Of a stretch of 64,000 nucleotides of DNA, positions 16,069 through 25,133 are shown one piece after another; within the stretch, counting starts at the first letter, position 1, and each line of letters begins with the position of its first letter. The DNA comes from Candidatus Delongbacteria bacterium (GTDB lineage: Bacteria; CAIWAD01). The stretch covers positions 1 through 64,000 of the forward strand of contig JBAYTZ010000010.1 of assembly GCA_041675285.1 (NCBI GenBank), given 5' to 3'. The position numbers were made by a program, and so were the translations under genes. Below the pieces are notes generated by a model, which did no database searches, was not told where the DNA came from, and saw only the letters and a list, made by a program, of their open reading frames with translations.

Positions 16069-16193
16069 AACACAGAGACACAGAGGCACAGAGACACGGA
16101 TAGAGAGGAAGAAGTCACGCCTTTCGTTGGATCCTGTCTTCCGCCATCGTGCCCGACCTATTCCATCCATAAAACTCTCTGTGTCTCTGTGGT
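16069..16193. repeat. CACAGAGACACAGAG inverted-repeat element, copy 2
   Basis: The left arm (about 16069-16095) and right arm (about 16175-16193) are reverse complements built of the same words as the element at 10926-11258. It sits between the convergent MATE and histidine kinase genes, where the hairpin could also limit transcription. Confidence 0.78.
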
Positions 16194-16266
16194 GAGACTG
16201 CCCGGATGCAAACAAGAGGGACGAGCCTCAGCCCGTCCCTCTTGCTCTGCCTGAACCAGGGGTGGA

Positions 16267-17886
16267 TCAGTTGACCAGTTGCGCGATGTGGCGACTCAGC
16301 TCGCGGATCTGGATCGGTTTCATCAGCAGCGGCACCCGGGCGATCTGCTCCAGCTTCTGCACGTTCTGCGGCCCGGCGAAGCCCGTCACCACCAGCACGG
16401 GCTGGTCCCCGCGCACGGCGCGGATCCGGCGCAGGGCCTCCACGCCGTCCATTCGCGGCATCATCAGGTCCAGCAGCACGAGATCCCAAGCGTTGGGCGA
16501 CTCCAGGAAGGCCTCCACCGCCGCCAGGCCGTCGGGCATGGCCTGGACCTCGTAGCCCAGCGTGCGGATCAGGTCGCACATGGTGGTGCGCACCACCTCG
16601 TCGTCGTCCACCACCATGATCCGCCCGCGGCCCGTCACCACTTCCCGCTGGCTGCCTTCCGCCGTCGGTGCCTTGGGCAGGGCCTGATCGTACCAGGGGA
16701 AGAAGAGCCGGATGCTGGTGCCCCAGTCGCGGCGCGTCTTGATCTGCAGGCGTCCGCCCAATTCTTCCACGGTCTTCTGCACCATGGCCAGCCCCAGCCC
16801 CGTGCCGCTGCTGTCATCCTTGGTGGTGAAGAAGGGGTCGAAGATCCGCGGCAACAGGTCGGCGTCCATGCCCGTGCCCGTGTCCCGCACTTCCACGCGC
16901 ACCAGAACCTTGTCCGCCCGGCCGTCCAGCAGGGAGGTGGAGCCCAGGCTCAGTCCGCACTCCCCGGGCTCGCTGGCCTCCTCGCGCAGCTCGCGCAGGG
17001 TGGACCAGCCGGAGGACACGTGCAGCTCGCCGCCGTCGGGCATGGCGTCCCGGGCGTTGACGCAGAGATTCATCAGCAATTGATGCAGCGTGGTGGTGTC
17101 GGAGTGGACCGTCATGGCCGCCGGGTGGAGGTTCATGCGGATCTCGATGCGCGGGTCCACGCTGCGCCTGAGCAGGACCATAACGTCGTGGATCACGTGG
17201 TTGAAGTTGATGGCCTCGCGCCCGCCCTCCTCCAGCCGGGCCAGCGAGAGCACCTTGCGCGTCATCAGGGCGCCGCGCTGGGTGGCCTCGCCGATCTGGC
17301 GCACCAGCGGCGCCTCGGCCGCGTGCGGGTCCACCAGCGAATCCAGCAGCTCCGAGGCCCCCAGGATGCAGGCCAGCACGTTGTTCAGGTCGTGCACGAT
17401 GCCCGCGGCCAGCAGGCCGAAACTCTCCATCCGCTGGCTGCGCCGCAGCAGGCGCTCCAGGCGCGCGCGCTCCAGGTCGTCCAGCCGCTCCACGGTGGGC
17501 GGCTCCAGCAGCAGCAGGTACTCGGTCACCTGGTTGGCGATGTTGGGCACCAGCCGCCCCTGCAGGCGCGTGCGGCGCACGCCGCCGGGCTGGTGGAGGA
17601 CCAGCTCCCGGTCGAATTCCTTGCCCAGCCGCACCAGTTCATCCAGCTCGTGGCCCACGCCGCCCATCACCAGCGGCGCGCACTGCCGCAGCGGCTGGCC
17701 CGGTCCACCGCTCCAGCAGCCCAGGATCTGGCGGAAGGCCCCGTTGACCATCCGGATCAGTCCGTTGGCATCCGCGGTGAGGACGCCGGTGGACAGATGT
17801 TCCAGCAGGGTCAGCAGGCGCGCCTGGTTCTGCACCAGAAACTGGCTGGTGGCCGGTCCGGGGTCATACATGGGGTTCAGGGTCAT
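16267..17886 (-). CDS. Hybrid sensor histidine kinase (PAS-HisKA-HATPase-REC)
   Basis: The 539-aa protein has a PAS-like sensor (about 25-130), a dimerisation domain with the phosphorylated His H165 in AAGIVHDLNNVLA, an ATPase domain (about 250-375; RDTGTGMD and SSGTGLGLAMVQ loops) and a C-terminal receiver (about 410-535; D473 in LVLLDLMMPRMDG). It has no membrane helix, so it senses a cytosolic cue and may pass phosphate within itself before a separate output. No response regulator lies beside it. The HDLNN H-box resembles NtrB-like or PAS-type kinases. Confidence 0.9.
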   Translation of the reverse strand: MTLNPMYDPGPATSQFLVQNQARLLTLLEHLSTGVLTADANGLIRMVNGAFRQILGCWSGGPGQPLRQCAPLVMGGVGHELDELVRLGKEFDRELVLHQPGGVRRTRLQGRLVPNIANQVTEYLLLLEPPTVERLDDLERARLERLLRRSQRMESFGLLAAGIVHDLNNVLACILGASELLDSLVDPHAAEAPLVRQIGEATQRGALMTRKVLSLARLEEGGREAINFNHVIHDVMVLLRRSVDPRIEIRMNLHPAAMTVHSDTTTLHQLLMNLCVNARDAMPDGGELHVSSGWSTLRELREEASEPGECGLSLGSTSLLDGRADKVLVRVEVRDTGTGMDADLLPRIFDPFFTTKDDSSGTGLGLAMVQKTVEELGGRLQIKTRRDWGTSIRLFFPWYDQALPKAPTAEGSQREVVTGRGRIMVVDDDEVVRTTMCDLIRTLGYEVQAMPDGLAAVEAFLESPNAWDLVLLDLMMPRMDGVEALRRIRAVRGDQPVLVVTGFAGPQNVQKLEQIARVPLLMKPIQIRELSRHIAQLVN

Positions 17887-17995
17887 GTACGTCTCGCGAT
17901 CTGGTCAACGTGAGGGGGTCGGATCCCGGCGACGTCAAGCTGGGAATCCGTGAAACTGGCTATCGACAAAGCCGCGGCGCGGATTTAGGGGGCAG

Positions 17996-18030
17996 GAAAA
18001 AAGAACTCCCCCGGCGGGAGACCGGGGGAG
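17996..18030 (-). terminator. Rho-independent terminator after fbaB
   Basis: On the minus strand a 9-bp stem CTCCCCCGG/CCGGGGGAG (18006-18030) is followed by TTCTTTTTTCC. It lies about 27 nt after the aldolase stop codon. Confidence 0.88.
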
Positions 18031-18056
18031 TGGGTGGGGTCGATGTGAGGCGGCCC

Positions 18057-19109
18057 TCAGGCCACGCTGATCTCCGGACAGAGGTAGACGTCCTGAACGG
18101 CGTGGATGATCTCCACGCCCTCCTTCAGCGGCTTCTGGAAGGCCTTGCGGCCGAGGATCAGGCCCATTCCGCCGCCGCGCTTGTTGATCACGGCCGTGCG
18201 CACGGCCTGGGCCTGGTCGTTCTGGCCCGAGGCGCCGCCGGAGTTGATCATTCCTGCCCGGCCCATGTAGCAGTTCACCACCTGCCAGCGGACCATGTCC
18301 ACCGGGTGGTCGGTGATCAACTCGCCGTACATGCGCGGATCGCTCTTGCCGAACTTGAGGGCCGGGAAACCGCCGTTGCACTCGGGCTGCTTCTGCTTGA
18401 TGATGTCGGCCTCGATGGTGACGCCCAGGTGGTTGGCCTGGCCCGTCAGGTCCGCCGCCACGTGCAGGTCCTTGTCCGGCTGGACGAAGGCCGGATTGCG
18501 CATGTAGCACCAGAGGATGGTGAACAGCCCGCGCTGGTGGGCGTAGGCGAAGGCCTCGGCCACTTCCAGGATCTGGCGGTTGCTCTCCTCGCTGCCGAAG
18601 TAGACCGTGGCGCCCACGCCCACGGCGCCCATGTCCACGGCCTGGTCCACCTGGGCGAACATGATCTGGTCGAAGGTGTTGGGGTAGGTCAGCAGCTGGT
18701 TGTGGTTCAGCTTGACCACGAACGGGATGCGGTGCGCGTACTTGCGGCTGACGATGCCCAGCACGCCCAGCGTCGAGGTGACGCCGTTGCAGCCGGCCTC
18801 GATGGCCAGGTGGACGATGTTCTCGGGGTCGAAGTAGTCGGGGTTGCGGGAGAAACTGGCGCCCGCGCTGTGCTCGATGCCCTGGTCCACCGGCAGGATG
18901 GATAGGTAGCCCGTGCCGCCCAACCGGCCCGTGGAGTGCAGCCACTGCAATTGGCGCAGGACGCGGTTGCTGCGGTTGCTCTGGGAGAAGACCCGGTCCA
19001 CGTGCTCGGGACCCGGCAGGATCAGGCGGCTGCGATCCACGGTGGCGCACTTGTGCTCCAGCAGCCAGGACGCTTCCGGGCCAAGCTGGGACAGGATCTG
19101 CTCGAACAT
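18057..19109 (-). CDS. fbaB: Class I fructose-bisphosphate aldolase (FbaB/DhnA type)
   Basis: A 350-aa TIM-barrel aldolase that cleaves or condenses fructose 1,6-bisphosphate through a Schiff base in glycolysis and gluconeogenesis. Recognisable segments are [54 protein letters not shown] and [11 protein letters not shown], the last a phosphate-binding turn. Length matches the FbaB group. The ATG at 19109 is preceded by AAGGAGAG at good spacing; in-frame sequence further upstream is Pro/Arg-rich and noncoding in character. I do not assign the Schiff-base Lys. Confidence 0.9.
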   Translation of the reverse strand: MFEQILSQLGPEASWLLEHKCATVDRSRLILPGPEHVDRVFSQSNRSNRVLRQLQWLHSTGRLGGTGYLSILPVDQGIEHSAGASFSRNPDYFDPENIVHLAIEAGCNGVTSTLGVLGIVSRKYAHRIPFVVKLNHNQLLTYPNTFDQIMFAQVDQAVDMGAVGVGATVYFGSEESNRQILEVAEAFAYAHQRGLFTILWCYMRNPAFVQPDKDLHVAADLTGQANHLGVTIEADIIKQKQPECNGGFPALKFGKSDPRMYGELITDHPVDMVRWQVVNCYMGRAGMINSGGASGQNDQAQAVRTAVINKRGGGMGLILGRKAFQKPLKEGVEIIHAVQDVYLCPEISVA

Positions 19110-19334
19110 GCTGGTCTCTCCTTGGAGCTGGATGGCTGTGCGGCCGGACCGCCCGGCCCGACCCGGCACCGGAAGCCCGCCGTGCACGCCCAGTCTGGGC
19201 GGAACCGGCCGTCCGGGGCGAATCTTCCCCTCCGGGCCGCATGCCAAGAGGGTTTTTCCGCGCGGAGAAGGTAGAAAAACCTCACCGGGAACCCTCGCTA
19301 CTCCTTGATTGCATCCGTATATTCCGGAGCCTTA

Positions 19335-19347
19335 TCAGGACACCTGA
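19335..19347. promoter_or_regulatory. Small operator-like palindrome upstream of XRE gene
   Basis: Perfect 5-bp arms TCAGG/CCTGA around ACA, about 100 bp before the XRE-type gene, in a gene-free stretch of roughly 340 bases (19110-19447). The stretch also has an 8-bp inverted repeat, GGTTTTTC/GAAAAACC (19251-19281). Nothing else is evident in it, and the assignment of function is tentative. Confidence 0.35.
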
Positions 19348-19447
19348 AACGGGCACATCGACAGGTTTTGATGCATCCATGACTGCTGTCAGCGCTGGCT
19401 AGCGGGCACGTGCTGGCGGGTTCGCCTTATCGCACCTGGAATAAGTA

Positions 19448-19918
19448 ATGGGGACGACTATGCAACGAAAGCGAATTGATCCACAAGCCCGGGTGATCCA
19501 CACCCAGGTCGGGAAAACGCTGCGCAAGCTGATGAACGACAACAGCGACGGCAAGGGGATCGGCATCATCCGCCTCGCCAAGCAGGCCGGCATCGGCGTG
19601 GGCAGCGTCCAATCCATCCTCAACGACCCGGACCACAGCCCCAGCCTGCGTGTGCTGGACCGGCTGTCCAAGTACTTCAAGCTGAACGGGGTCTGGACCC
19701 TGGTCCGCGGGCTGGAGTACGAGGACGAGGTCAACACCTGGCTGGCCAACAACCGGCTGAATTTCAAGCTCACCCAGGATGACATCCTGCGCATCCAGCG
19801 CCTGTGTCACAAGATCCAGAGCTTCGACGCTGTGGCCTTCGCCTTGGGCGCCGCCCAGGACATGACCCGCGACGAGTTCGACGTCTACCTGGTCCGGCTT
19901 GAGAAGGCCGCCGGCTGA
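19448..19918 (+). CDS. XRE-like helix-turn-helix protein
   Basis: A 156-aa protein with a Cro/C1-type helix-turn-helix at about residues 25-80 (GIIRLAKQAGIGVGSVQSIL then PSLRVLDRLSKYF). The C-terminal helical region (about 85-156) I do not recognise. It is probably a DNA-binding regulator; no target is obvious, and both neighbours are unrelated enzymes. Two starts are possible: ATG at 19448 behind TGGA, or ATG at 19460 behind GGGGA. A strong terminator follows, so it is a single-gene transcript. Confidence 0.8.
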   Translation: MGTTMQRKRIDPQARVIHTQVGKTLRKLMNDNSDGKGIGIIRLAKQAGIGVGSVQSILNDPDHSPSLRVLDRLSKYFKLNGVWTLVRGLEYEDEVNTWLANNRLNFKLTQDDILRIQRLCHKIQSFDAVAFALGAAQDMTRDEFDVYLVRLEKAAG

Positions 19919-19944
19919 CCCTGGCCCTGCCGCAGGACTTCAAG

Positions 19945-19980
19945 AAGAACGCCGGCCCCCGCCGGCGTTCTTTGTTTCCG
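19945..19980 (+). terminator. Rho-independent terminator after XRE gene
   Basis: A perfect 12-bp stem (19945-19956 with 19961-19972) with a CCCC loop is followed by TGTTT. It lies about 27 nt beyond the stop codon. Confidence 0.88.
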
Positions 19981-20003
19981 CCCCTGGAATCAAAGGATGG
20001 CCC

Positions 20004-20564
20004 ATGCCCAGCCTGTCTCCCCCCACCCTGTTGGTCAGCCGCTGCCTGCGGGGCGTGGCTTGCCGCTACGACGGCGCCAGCCGACCCTGTCCAGGGCTTG
20101 GCCTGTTGCCCGCCGGCTGGATCCTGCTGGACGTTTGTCCCGAGGAGGACGTGGGCATGGGCGTGCCGCGGCCGCCCATCGCCCTGCTGCAGGAGGAGCG
20201 CCTGCGTCTGGTGGACCGGGTCAGCGGCCGGGACTGGACCCATGAGATGGAGAGTTGGTGCCGCGACTTCGCGCGCATCCTGCTGAAGGACGGCGCGGCC
20301 GGAGCCGTGCTGAAGGCGCGCTCCCCCAGCTGCGGGGTCGGCGACGTGGAGGTCTTCGGGCAGCGCGCCGCGCTGGCCTGGCCCGGCGCGCCGGGCCGGG
20401 CGGCCCATTCCCAGGGGGACGGCTTCTGGGTGCGGGCGTTGAAGGCCTGCGAGCCGACCTTTCCGCTGATCAACGACGAGGAGCTGCTTGATCCGGCGCG
20501 GCGCACGCACTTCCTGCAGGCCGTGGAGCGGCGCCATCGCCTGCGGCCGCCGCCCGCCTGCTGA
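20004..20564 (+). CDS. DUF523 family protein
   Basis: The 186-aa protein fits the DUF523 (YbbK-like) family. It has the opening LLVSRCLRGVACRYDG, the middle LDVCPEEDVGMGVPRPPI and the motif LKARSPSCGVGDVEV. These conserved Cys positions suggest a metal or thiol role, but the function of the family is not established. AAGGA lies upstream of the ATG. It is convergent with the long minus-strand operon ending at 20589, and the preceding regulator has its own terminator. Confidence 0.88.
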   Translation: MPSLSPPTLLVSRCLRGVACRYDGASRPCPGLGLLPAGWILLDVCPEEDVGMGVPRPPIALLQEERLRLVDRVSGRDWTHEMESWCRDFARILLKDGAAGAVLKARSPSCGVGDVEVFGQRAALAWPGAPGRAAHSQGDGFWVRALKACEPTFPLINDEELLDPARRTHFLQAVERRHRLRPPPAC

Positions 20565-20580
20565 CCGGCCGCCCGGCCGG
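20565..20580. terminator. Hairpin between convergent genes
   Basis: A 7-bp GC-only stem CCGGCCG/CGGCCGG with a 2-nt loop lies between DUF523 and the secreted protein gene. There is no T tract, so terminator function is uncertain. Confidence 0.4.
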
Positions 20581-20588
20581 CTTGCCCG

Positions 20589-21524
20589 CTAGCGCAGCAG
20601 GGTGATCGGCCGGGTGCGGTCCCCCGCGCGCACCAGGTAGGTGCCGCTGGCCGCCGGGCGGCCCCGCTGGTCCAGCCCGTCCCAGATCAGGTTCGCGCGT
20701 CCCGGCGTGGTCAGGGGCAGGCGGCGGACCTCCTCTCCTGCCAGGTTGAAGATCCCCACGCTGCCCACGCCCGCTTCCGCGGCCACGTCGATGTGGCAGA
20801 GCGGATTGAAGGGATTGGGCCAGGTCCGCAGGCCCGGCGAGGTCGGGGACTGGGGCGCCAGGGCCGTGTCGACGCGGCCCCAACAGAACACCTGGGAAAG
20901 GCCAGTATTCCAGTACCAGTTCAGCAGCAGCTCTTCGCTGGCGTCACCCTCCACGTTGCCCGTCCAGGGGCCGGACAGGTAGCCCGCGCCCGTCTGGACG
21001 GCCAGCTCCACTGCCCCCGTGGCCAGGTTGCGCACGGTCCACTGACTGGTCCAGGCGCTGCCGTCCCAGGAATGCCAGGACCAGGCCAATTCCAATTGGC
21101 CGTCGCCGTCGAAATCCCCGATCCCGCCCTCGGTGACGTTGCCCGGCAGGAGGCCCGTGTTCCAGGATTCCGTGGCCGCGCCCGCCGCGTAGACGTGCAG
21201 GCGGGCCTGCTGGTCCGTGCTGTTCTGCTGCCGGAAGACGCACCAGCCGTCCTGTTGCAGCCAGAGGCCGAAAATGGTGTTGGCCGAACTGTTGGGGTCC
21301 GCCACGTACCAGACCTGCTCGTACTCGCTGGTGCCGTCGAAGAACCAGCTGCCCACGCCGTCCTCCATGATCAGCTCCTGGACGCCGTCGCCGTTCAGGT
21401 CGGGCCAGAGCCAGCTCACCACCAGTTCGCTTTCCGACACCGACCAGAGTTCGGACAGCTGGGCCCGGGGCGCGCCGGCCAAACCGATCAGGGACAAGGC
21501 CAGCAGGCAGAGCGTGTTGCGCAT
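20589..21524 (-). CDS. Secreted protein with C-terminal sorting-type domain
   Basis: A 311-aa exported protein with a signal peptide of about 21 residues. The middle holds FG-GAP/EF-hand-like calcium segments (DLNGDGVQELI, DFDGDGQLELA). The C-terminal domain (about 230-311) begins PNPFNPLCHIDV and continues through VGIFNLAGEEVRRL and WDGLDQRGRPAASGTYLVR. That is the pattern of the Por/T9SS type A-like or FlgD-Ig-like tail common in FCB bacteria, which directs surface export or attachment. It is the last gene of the seven-gene operon, starting 1 nt after the upstream stop. GAGG precedes the ATG. Confidence 0.82.
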   Translation of the reverse strand: MRNTLCLLALSLIGLAGAPRAQLSELWSVSESELVVSWLWPDLNGDGVQELIMEDGVGSWFFDGTSEYEQVWYVADPNSSANTIFGLWLQQDGWCVFRQQNSTDQQARLHVYAAGAATESWNTGLLPGNVTEGGIGDFDGDGQLELAWSWHSWDGSAWTSQWTVRNLATGAVELAVQTGAGYLSGPWTGNVEGDASEELLLNWYWNTGLSQVFCWGRVDTALAPQSPTSPGLRTWPNPFNPLCHIDVAAEAGVGSVGIFNLAGEEVRRLPLTTPGRANLIWDGLDQRGRPAASGTYLVRAGDRTRPITLLR

Positions 21525-21525
21525 G

Positions 21526-23745
21526 TCAGGTCCTCGCTTCAGGGGTTGTCAATTGAAAATCCGCCAGCACCCTGTCCCGGGCGTCTCGGACCAGCAGGCG
21601 GGTCAGGCCCCGGTGGGCCTCGGCGCGGAACTCGCCCTGCCACAGCGGCTTGCCGGCCACCTGCAGCACGGAGCGGCCCCGCAGGACGGGGAGGGGATCC
21701 TCGAGCGCCTCGCAAACCGTGCTCAGGCGGCCGTCGCCCTCCAGGGTCAGCAGCCGGCGCCAGCCGCGGGCCAGGCCGAAGGAGCGCAGCTCGGCCCGGC
21801 TCTCCAGCCCGCTGAGGCCCCGGCAGGGCAGCACGCAGCCCAGCAGCAGCAGCCAGTCCACCAGACTGTCCGTTCCCGTCAGACGCCGGCGGTCGGGATC
21901 GCCCTCGGCCAGGGGCAGCAGCTGCACCCAGCCCGGCCACCACTGCACCTGGGCGCTGCTCAGCCCGTCGTCCAGGATCAACCGGCCAGCCAGACCGGCG
22001 CGCAGGGTCAGCGTGAACGGCGACTCGCGGCCCTCCTTCCGGCAGCTGCCCCGCCACTCGCGGCCGGGCACGGCGTAGGGAAAAAAGGCGCTCCAGTCCG
22101 GCCAGTCCAGCTCCGTCAGGCCGCAGACGCGCATGCCGGTCTCCGGCCGGCCCAGGGTGTGCAGGACGGGCGGACCGCCGGCGGGCAGTTCCACCCAGGA
22201 TCCGAAACGGGCGGGCAGACTACGCGCGGCCAGCCAGGGGCCGGCATTGAGCTGGATGTGCAGATGCGGCTCGGGGCTGCGCCCGCTGTTGCCCACCTGG
22301 GCCACCACCTGGCCGCGGGCCACGTGTTGGCCGGGCAGCACGCCCAGGCTGCCGGCGCGCAGGTGGGCCAGCAGGCTGCAGGCGCCGCCCTCGTGGGCCA
22401 ATAAAACCCAATTGCCCCACGGATTGCGCGTGTCCGCCGCGTGGACGGGGTTGTCCTGCACTGAACCCTCCACGGCGACCACCAGGCCATCGGCCGGAGC
22501 CTGCACGGGACAGGCCCAGCCGTGGAACTGCTCCAGTTCGTCGCCGGGCCACTCCGCTCCGCGGCCGTCCTCGTCCAGCAGCATGAAATCCCAGGCTTCG
22601 CCGCCCAGCTCCGTGTTGTGGGTCAGCAGTCCGCCCGGACCCTGGGTCACGGTCCAGGGGCCGCGCAGCGGCAGGCTCAGGATGGGCGCCGGCACCAGCC
22701 GGCCCCGTTGCCAGCGTTCGAACGCGCGCAGGTTGTCCTCCGCGCGACCCACCAGCTCCAGGGGCGGGGCCCAGATTCCCAGCCGCTCGGAATCCAGCGT
22801 GCCCAGGCGGATGGGCAGCAGGAAGAGCCAGACCGTCAGCGTGAAGGGCAGGGCCAGCACGGGCAGGCCCAGCACCTGCAGCACGGGCACCAGGGCCGTG
22901 GCCATCAACATGCTGGTGGCCACCGCCAGCGTGGCGTAAAGCAGGCTGCGGGCGCTCAGGGCCAAAAAGATCCCGCTGAGCGCGGCGGCGGTGAGGATGG
23001 AGTTGAAGGCCACCAGGCCGAAGGCCTCGTGCTGAAAGGCGCCGCCGGTCAACAGGCTGAGCAGGCCCGTCCCCAGGGCTCCGCCCAGCACCATGGCCAG
23101 TGCCGTGATCCGCGAACCCAGCAGCAGGCCGGCCAGCACCAGCAGGCCGCCGGTCAGCGAGGGCAGGAAGAGCAGGGAGCCGAAACTGCGCAGGTACTCC
23201 TGGGCCAGCAGCGGCAGGCCGCGTCCCAGCCGGATCTCCAGCCCGTCCAGCCCGGGCAGCAGGGGCAGCAGTTCGGGCAGGGGCAGCGGACCGTGGAACA
23301 GAATGGCCGCCGAGGACAGCGTGATCAGCGTAGCCAGCACGAAGGGCAGGGCCAGCACGGGCAGTCCGCGCGCGGCGAACTGGGGCTGCAGCACGGCCAC
23401 CAGCAGGGCGGCCAGGGCAGCGCCGGCGGGGAGCAGGAAGAGGGCCGTCCAGCCCGGCGGCAGGTAAGTCGCCAGCGCCGCGCCGGTGAGCAGGCCGGCG
23501 CCCTGGGCCAGCCCCAGCCGCACGCAGAGCCCGTTGGGACTGAGCAGGCGGCCCGCCAGCCGGGCGAAGACCAGGCCGGCCAGTCCGAACCAGGCGTGGC
23601 GCGGGCTGCTCAGCAGGGCCAGCAGGAAGAACAGTCCGCTGCGCCGGCGGGACGTGAACAGCACGCCGCCCAGCGCGGTGAGCGCCTCGCTGGCCCATCG
23701 GCTCCCCAGGCCGCTGGATTCCCGGACCTCCACCGCCTCACTCAT
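21526..23745 (-). CDS. Urea-transporter-like / M23 peptidase fusion
   Basis: The 739-aa product has an N-terminal polytopic region (about 25-330) with about ten helices and urea-transporter-like composition (LGLAQGAGLLTGAAL, AFQHEAFGLVAFNSILTAAALSG). A LytM/M23 metallopeptidase-type domain follows (about 360-510). Metal-ligand candidates are H376 in THNTEL, D386 in AWDFML and the pair H494/H496 in PHLHIQL; the H-to-D spacing is longer than the usual HxxxD. The last 230 residues are not recognised. The ATG overlaps the decarboxylase stop (ATGA, 23742-23745). It would place a peptidoglycan-hydrolase-like domain beside a small-amide channel. Peptidase activity is unproven. Confidence 0.75.
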   Translation of the reverse strand: MSEAVEVRESSGLGSRWASEALTALGGVLFTSRRRSGLFFLLALLSSPRHAWFGLAGLVFARLAGRLLSPNGLCVRLGLAQGAGLLTGAALATYLPPGWTALFLLPAGAALAALLVAVLQPQFAARGLPVLALPFVLATLITLSSAAILFHGPLPLPELLPLLPGLDGLEIRLGRGLPLLAQEYLRSFGSLLFLPSLTGGLLVLAGLLLGSRITALAMVLGGALGTGLLSLLTGGAFQHEAFGLVAFNSILTAAALSGIFLALSARSLLYATLAVATSMLMATALVPVLQVLGLPVLALPFTLTVWLFLLPIRLGTLDSERLGIWAPPLELVGRAEDNLRAFERWQRGRLVPAPILSLPLRGPWTVTQGPGGLLTHNTELGGEAWDFMLLDEDGRGAEWPGDELEQFHGWACPVQAPADGLVVAVEGSVQDNPVHAADTRNPWGNWVLLAHEGGACSLLAHLRAGSLGVLPGQHVARGQVVAQVGNSGRSPEPHLHIQLNAGPWLAARSLPARFGSWVELPAGGPPVLHTLGRPETGMRVCGLTELDWPDWSAFFPYAVPGREWRGSCRKEGRESPFTLTLRAGLAGRLILDDGLSSAQVQWWPGWVQLLPLAEGDPDRRRLTGTDSLVDWLLLLGCVLPCRGLSGLESRAELRSFGLARGWRRLLTLEGDGRLSTVCEALEDPLPVLRGRSVLQVAGKPLWQGEFRAEAHRGLTRLLVRDARDRVLADFQLTTPEART

Positions 23746-25133
23746 CCGCGCGGACCCGCGTCCTGCAGGTGGTCGGGCAGGCGGTCCAGCTCGCGCCAGT
23801 AGGCCGGCGTCTCGGCCTCGCGCACCAGGTGGCGCCCGCCCTGGGCGTCCACCAACGCCACGGCCGGCCGGCCGTGGATGAACTGCGTGCTTTGGCTGAG
23901 GTTGTAGGCGCCGATGTGCCGCACCACCAGCAGGTCGCCGGGACGCAGCGAGGGCAGGGGCACGCCCTTGCGCAGCACGTCGATCTGCATGCACAGGTTG
24001 CCCAGCAAGGTGGTGTCCTCAAGGATCTGGGTGCCCGGGTTTTGCACGGGCAGGATGTCGTAGCGGTACCAGGCCGTGCTGGAGAGCAGGTTCACGCCGC
24101 CGTCCACCACCAGCGCCCGGCTGCCGTCGTTCAGCCGGCGCTCCGAGACCACGCTCAAGAGCAGGTGCATGGACTCGTCCACCAGGGCGCGGCCGGTCTC
24201 GAAGAAGAGCTCGGGCAGCTCCTCCCCCGGTTCCAGCGGCAGCGTGGCCAGCACGGGGCAGATGGCCTCGGCGTACTGCTGCAGGGAGGGACAGGTCACC
24301 TCGCCGCTCTGGTAGGCCCAGTGCAGCGTGTTGCGGGTGGCGAAGCCGCCGCCCATGTCCCACCAGCGGATCCGCGCCCCCGTGAAGCGGCGCACCCAGA
24401 CGGCCAGCTCCACCAGTCGGCCGGCGGCCCGCCGGTAGTTGTCCACGTTGTCCACGTAGGTGCCGATGTGCGTGTGCAGGCCGGCCAGTTCCAGCTCCGC
24501 GCTCTCGGACAGGCGCCGGGCAGCCTCGTGGGCGCGGCCCGATTCCAGATTGAAGCCGAAGCGGTCCCAGTGGTTGGCGTCCAGCTGCATGTTGATGCGC
24601 AATGCCACGGGCAGGCGCGACTGGCCCTCGGGCAGGCCCGTCTCGCGCACCAGGGCCTCCAGCCGGGGGATCTCCTCCAGGTGGTCCAGGTGGATGCGCG
24701 TGCCGCCGCGGATGGCCTCCCGCAGGCTGGCGTCGTCTTTGTGCGGGCCGTTGAAGATGATCCGTGCGGCGGGCACGCCCAGGTCGCGGGCCAGCCGAAA
24801 CTCGTGCCCGGAGACCACCTCGGCCCAGGAGCCCTCCTGGTGCATGATCCGGCAGACGGCGCTCAGGTAGTTGGTCTTGTAGGACCAGCCCAGCCGGACG
24901 CGGGGATAGCGCGACTCGAAGGCGCGGCGAAACTGCTGCACCTTGCGGCGCAGCGTGCTCTCCGAGAGCAGGTAGAGCGGGCTGCCGAACTGGGCGGCCA
25001 GCTCCTTGAGGGGCACGCCGTCCAGGTCCTCCATCAGGCGCAGCCCGGGCAGCTTGCCAAACTTGTTCTGCAGCCCGGCCTGATGCCGCAGCAGCACGGG
25101 CTTCTCATAGATCCGACGGCTCTCAGCACTCAC
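23742..25133 (-). CDS. PLP-dependent decarboxylase (ornithine/DAP decarboxylase family)
   Basis: A 463-aa fold-type III enzyme of the LysA/ornithine-arginine decarboxylase superfamily. PLP Lys is K86 in LGWSYKTNYL. GLHTHIGTYV and WWDMGGGFA form the barrel phosphate region, FFETGRALVDES replaces the usual EPGR motif, and GNLCMQIDVL holds the C-terminal Cys. These enzymes decarboxylate diaminopimelate, ornithine, lysine or related D/L-amino acids, including carrier-bound or peptide-like substrates. The start is GTG at 25133 with GGGGAGG upstream, overlapping the ATP-grasp gene by 11 bp. The ETGR variant and location argue against housekeeping lysA. Confidence 0.83.
   Translation of the reverse strand: MSAESRRIYEKPVLLRHQAGLQNKFGKLPGLRLMEDLDGVPLKELAAQFGSPLYLLSESTLRRKVQQFRRAFESRYPRVRLGWSYKTNYLSAVCRIMHQEGSWAEVVSGHEFRLARDLGVPAARIIFNGPHKDDASLREAIRGGTRIHLDHLEEIPRLEALVRETGLPEGQSRLPVALRINMQLDANHWDRFGFNLESGRAHEAARRLSESAELELAGLHTHIGTYVDNVDNYRRAAGRLVELAVWVRRFTGARIRWWDMGGGFATRNTLHWAYQSGEVTCPSLQQYAEAICPVLATLPLEPGEELPELFFETGRALVDESMHLLLSVVSERRLNDGSRALVVDGGVNLLSSTAWYRYDILPVQNPGTQILEDTTLLGNLCMQIDVLRKGVPLPSLRPGDLLVVRHIGAYNLSQSTQFIHGRPAVALVDAQGGRHLVREAETPAYWRELDRLPDHLQDAGPRG

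Noticed and set aside
19251..19281. Inverted repeat GGTTTTTC/GAAAAACC as a terminator
   Set aside because: It lies between divergent genes, with no gene end nearby and no T tract after the stem.
23746..23994. Extended start of the urea-transporter/M23 frame
   Set aside because: The extra 83 codons overlap the decarboxylase and read as low-complexity sequence.
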